Shown: positions 62,074-64,000 of the stretch, piece after piece
Position numbering within the stretch: the first letter of the stretch is position 1
How the letters are laid out: every line of letters begins with the position of its first letter
DNA from: Muribaculaceae bacterium
GTDB lineage: Bacteria; Bacteroidota; Bacteroidia; Bacteroidales; Muribaculaceae
Length of the DNA: 64,000 bases
NCBI GenBank assembly: GCA_029057985.1
Contig: JAIDYR010000056.1
Coordinates: forward strand, 1-64,000
Reading direction: 5' to 3'
Notes under the pieces: model-generated
Database searches by the model: none
What the model was told of the DNA's origin: nothing
The model's input: the letters and a program-made list of their open reading frames with translations, nothing else
Translations under genes and position numbers: made by a program

Positions 62074-63162
62074 TTATTCGAGTTCAATATGCACTTTTCC
62101 GCCGAAAATCCATTCGCGGAAAGAGACCGTGAATTCAAGTTCGGCAAGATCTATGATAAACTGATAGTCATGGTTGCGCACTATTCTCGAGAATTTCCTG
62201 TCGATTACAGGTCGGCCCCCTTCATAGTCGCAAAGGTAGACTTTTCCGCTGATCGGAAGCCCCGTACCGTCGGCGCGGGCTATTGTCACGTCATAATATG
62301 GAGGTAGTCCGGAAGCATCCGGCTTGCATATCATCTCGGGCAGATAAATGGTGGTTTTCGTCTGACTGTTGAATCTGGCAGCAGGCGACGGACCCTTAGT
62401 ATCTTCGTATGAATTGAAACAACCCTCTATTGAAAGAGATGAGGTCCGGAGCACTTGATCACCTCCTGTCGGTTGGCAATTTCCGACAAGATTGAAATCA
62501 TTTCGCGGACTGCTGACCGATATGATCCTGAATTTATCATCGATATTATCGGCAAGTTCAATCGTAAGTTTGGGAAGGGAACGAAGCATGGTGATAGTTC
62601 CCCCGGATATAGTGGCGTCTGCTCTTAATTCCACATTTTTGAAATCAGTCACACCCCACATCGGGAGATATCCGCCTCTATCGATATCAGAAATATTATA
62701 AGTCAGATTTTCGAATGGCGACGAGGGCATTCCGCCTTTAAGATTGGCTACTGCCACGAGGCGTCCCGTAAACAGATAAGTACCTCTGTCGGTAGGGATT
62801 GCATATCCTTCTCCGAGTTTAAGATTGACTTTATATTCCCTTGCGCCGTCTTCCACGTTAAATAGTTGAGTCTCCAAAGGATAGACTACGTCGTCAGGAG
62901 TGACGATATACATGAATACGTCTTGGATGCTATTCTCATATGTCGAACCCGTCAGAGAATCATATGGATCATTCCAAGTCTCATCCGCCCGAGTGCGTAA
63001 ATCGCTCTTTTCAACCGGAGTCTCTGCAGCAAGTGATACCACTATACCGCACGTCGGCCGATAGCCTTCCGCGGGAGGAGTCTCCACATCAGGCTCATAG
63101 ACAAGCGAGCACGATGCGAGAATCATCGAAAGGGCTAATAATATGTAATGGTATCTCTTCAC
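62074..63162 (-). CDS. Fimbrillin/Mfa2-like fimbrial lipoprotein
   Basis: Seen: a lipobox ASC (Cys18) after a short leader (MKRYHYILLALSMILA), then a two-beta-domain body typical of fimbrillin family members (QDVFMYIVTPDDVVYPLETQLFNVEDG, YLFTGRLVAVANLKGG, NHDYQFIIDLAELEFTVSFREW). At 362 aa it fits a minor pilus subunit or the FimB/Mfa2 group. It is 12 bp upstream of the large fimbrillin gene and part of the same operon. Confidence 0.8.
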   Translation of the reverse strand: MKRYHYILLALSMILASCSLVYEPDVETPPAEGYRPTCGIVVSLAAETPVEKSDLRTRADETWNDPYDSLTGSTYENSIQDVFMYIVTPDDVVYPLETQLFNVEDGAREYKVNLKLGEGYAIPTDRGTYLFTGRLVAVANLKGGMPSSPFENLTYNISDIDRGGYLPMWGVTDFKNVELRADATISGGTITMLRSLPKLTIELADNIDDKFRIISVSSPRNDFNLVGNCQPTGGDQVLRTSSLSIEGCFNSYEDTKGPSPAARFNSQTKTTIYLPEMICKPDASGLPPYYDVTIARADGTGLPISGKVYLCDYEGGRPVIDRKFSRIVRNHDYQFIIDLAELEFTVSFREWIFGGKVHIELE

Positions 63163-63225
63163 TCTTAATTTTTTTAATTACTTTTCCCCTTATCCTATCC
63201 CTTATTACTTTGATATTGTTATCCG

Positions 63226-64000
63226 TCAGAAATCAAGGTTTTCGCCGGGAAATCCGAAATTGACATTATTTATTCTGACTACCCAGTCTTTCACTACGAT
63301 ATGCACTCTTACCCAATAATTGTTTTCATCGAGGAAGAAAATCATATTGTGATGATACGCACGATCAAGATATTCCTGATCATCCATCGTGAAATAAGAG
63401 CTCTTCATAAGCAGAAGATAATTGACCAGCGGGAGATCAGCGATAATCTTTCCGTCTGTCTTATCTTTTATCTTCAGACGTGGACCCTGACGCACTTCTC
63501 CATCGGAACGTGTCCATTTATAGCCTGAGTTAGCCATAAGACGCGACATTGAAAATTCTGCAAACGCCACCTGCACCGGCATTCCCACATCGCTTGCTCG
63601 CGATCCCTCTGCTTTAGAAGAAGAAGGCAATCCATCGACTCCTGCATAGGCATTATCAGCGCTCCAGGGTGTATAAGTCACTTCTTTATGTGAAAGGACA
63701 TTATTTGCATAGTCGAAACGCGTATTGTCATCCGTAACTTCGAAGTCGAAGTTATTATAATCTACCGGAGAGTTATCCAGATGCTGCAGTACTATTCGGA
63801 GGTTATTGGTATTACGCATCATCTCAACGGTGGCATGATCATACTGAGTACCTTCAGTGACCGTAAATCCGGTCATACCGTGGAAATGATCGTGAAGAGG
63901 AGATTTCGGGGAGTTTGCAGGGTCACCGATGTGGGATAAGTTAGTCCTTACTTCCAGATCTGACAACTTCTTGATTTCCGAAGGGCGAATCTGATGCTCG
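63226..64000 (-). CDS. FimB/Mfa2-family fimbrial anchor protein, partial (5' end outside window)
   Basis: The C-terminal ~258 codons; the reading frame stays open to the window edge, so the track's TTG start at 63966 is not the real one. Seen: YFTMDDQEYLDRAYHHNMIFFLDENNYWVRVHIVVKDWVVRINNV, the ending typical of FimB/Mfa2 proteins, which anchor and limit the length of fimbriae. The 63163-63225 gap that follows has no clear promoter, so downstream fimbrial genes are probably cotranscribed. Confidence 0.82.
   Translation of the reverse strand, partial: EHQIRPSEIKKLSDLEVRTNLSHIGDPANSPKSPLHDHFHGMTGFTVTEGTQYDHATVEMMRNTNNLRIVLQHLDNSPVDYNNFDFEVTDDNTRFDYANNVLSHKEVTYTPWSADNAYAGVDGLPSSSKAEGSRASDVGMPVQVAFAEFSMSRLMANSGYKWTRSDGEVRQGPRLKIKDKTDGKIIADLPLVNYLLLMKSSYFTMDDQEYLDRAYHHNMIFFLDENNYWVRVHIVVKDWVVRINNVNFGFPGENLDF

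Noticed and set aside
63226-63966. The track's 246-aa ORF as a complete gene
   Set aside because: It uses a TTG start while the frame stays open to the window edge; it is the 3' part of a longer gene.

Overview
The window looks like chromosomal DNA of a Bacteroidales bacterium, most likely near Muribaculaceae or another gut Bacteroidota family, though the sequence alone cannot fix the genus. The signs are promoters of the Bacteroidota type (TAnnTTTG at -7, TTTG at -33), few purine-rich ribosome binding sites, a BioG-BioC fusion, the DUF4492-cydAB arrangement, a DUF4494 protein, and a fimbrillin locus with FimB/Mfa2, DUF3575 and DUF3868 proteins. Nearly all of it is ordinary core genome. I see no prophage, CRISPR array, intact insertion sequence or rRNA.

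Layout. 1-2.7 kb: biotin synthesis (bioF, bioG-bioC fusion). 2.7-11.8 kb: a MacAB-TolC-like export operon (adaptor, ATPase, two permeases, outer-membrane channel), followed by an NtrC-type regulator and its histidine kinase. A well-spaced sigma-54 promoter with an upstream palindrome lies in front of the operon, so the module appears self-contained. 11.9-15.8 kb: pyruvate:ferredoxin oxidoreductase. 15.8-22.7 kb (minus strand): DEAD-box helicase, recG, ispD, fabG, a FabH-like synthase and a TetR regulator. 23.0-23.8 kb: initiator tRNA and a pseudouridine synthase. 24.0-30.1 kb (minus): OmpA-like porin, transketolase, sugar/H+ symporter, YggS and DUF4494. 30.4-36.1 kb (plus): DUF4492, cydAB, a two-gene chromate transporter and folC. 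36.3-40.1 kb (minus): RNase E/G, a 29-codon ribosomal-type protein missed by the ORF track, HU, YigZ and a DJ-1 protein. 40.2-41.5 kb: rmuC. 41.6-47.2 kb (minus): patatin/Omp85-like protein, DUF349 protein, cyclophilin and an unknown protein. 47.4-50.8 kb (plus): cytidylate-kinase-like protein, DUF308 protein, RNase P RNA and YihY. 51.3-56.0 kb (plus): a three-gene glycogen/alpha-glucan cluster (debranching enzyme, glycosyltransferase, GH57 amylase). 56.4-64 kb (minus): a fimbrial operon that runs off the right edge.

The most interesting signals lie between genes. Two copies of a fold-back element (8.9 kb and 56.1 kb) share their ends, but their central segment is inverted between copies. An 84-bp REP-like unit is tandemly duplicated at 50.9 kb and shares a core motif with the loop of the second fold-back element. 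An 18-bp minisatellite supplies the last codons and stop of recG. These sit beside the sigma-54 control region of the export operon as the best candidates for follow-up.
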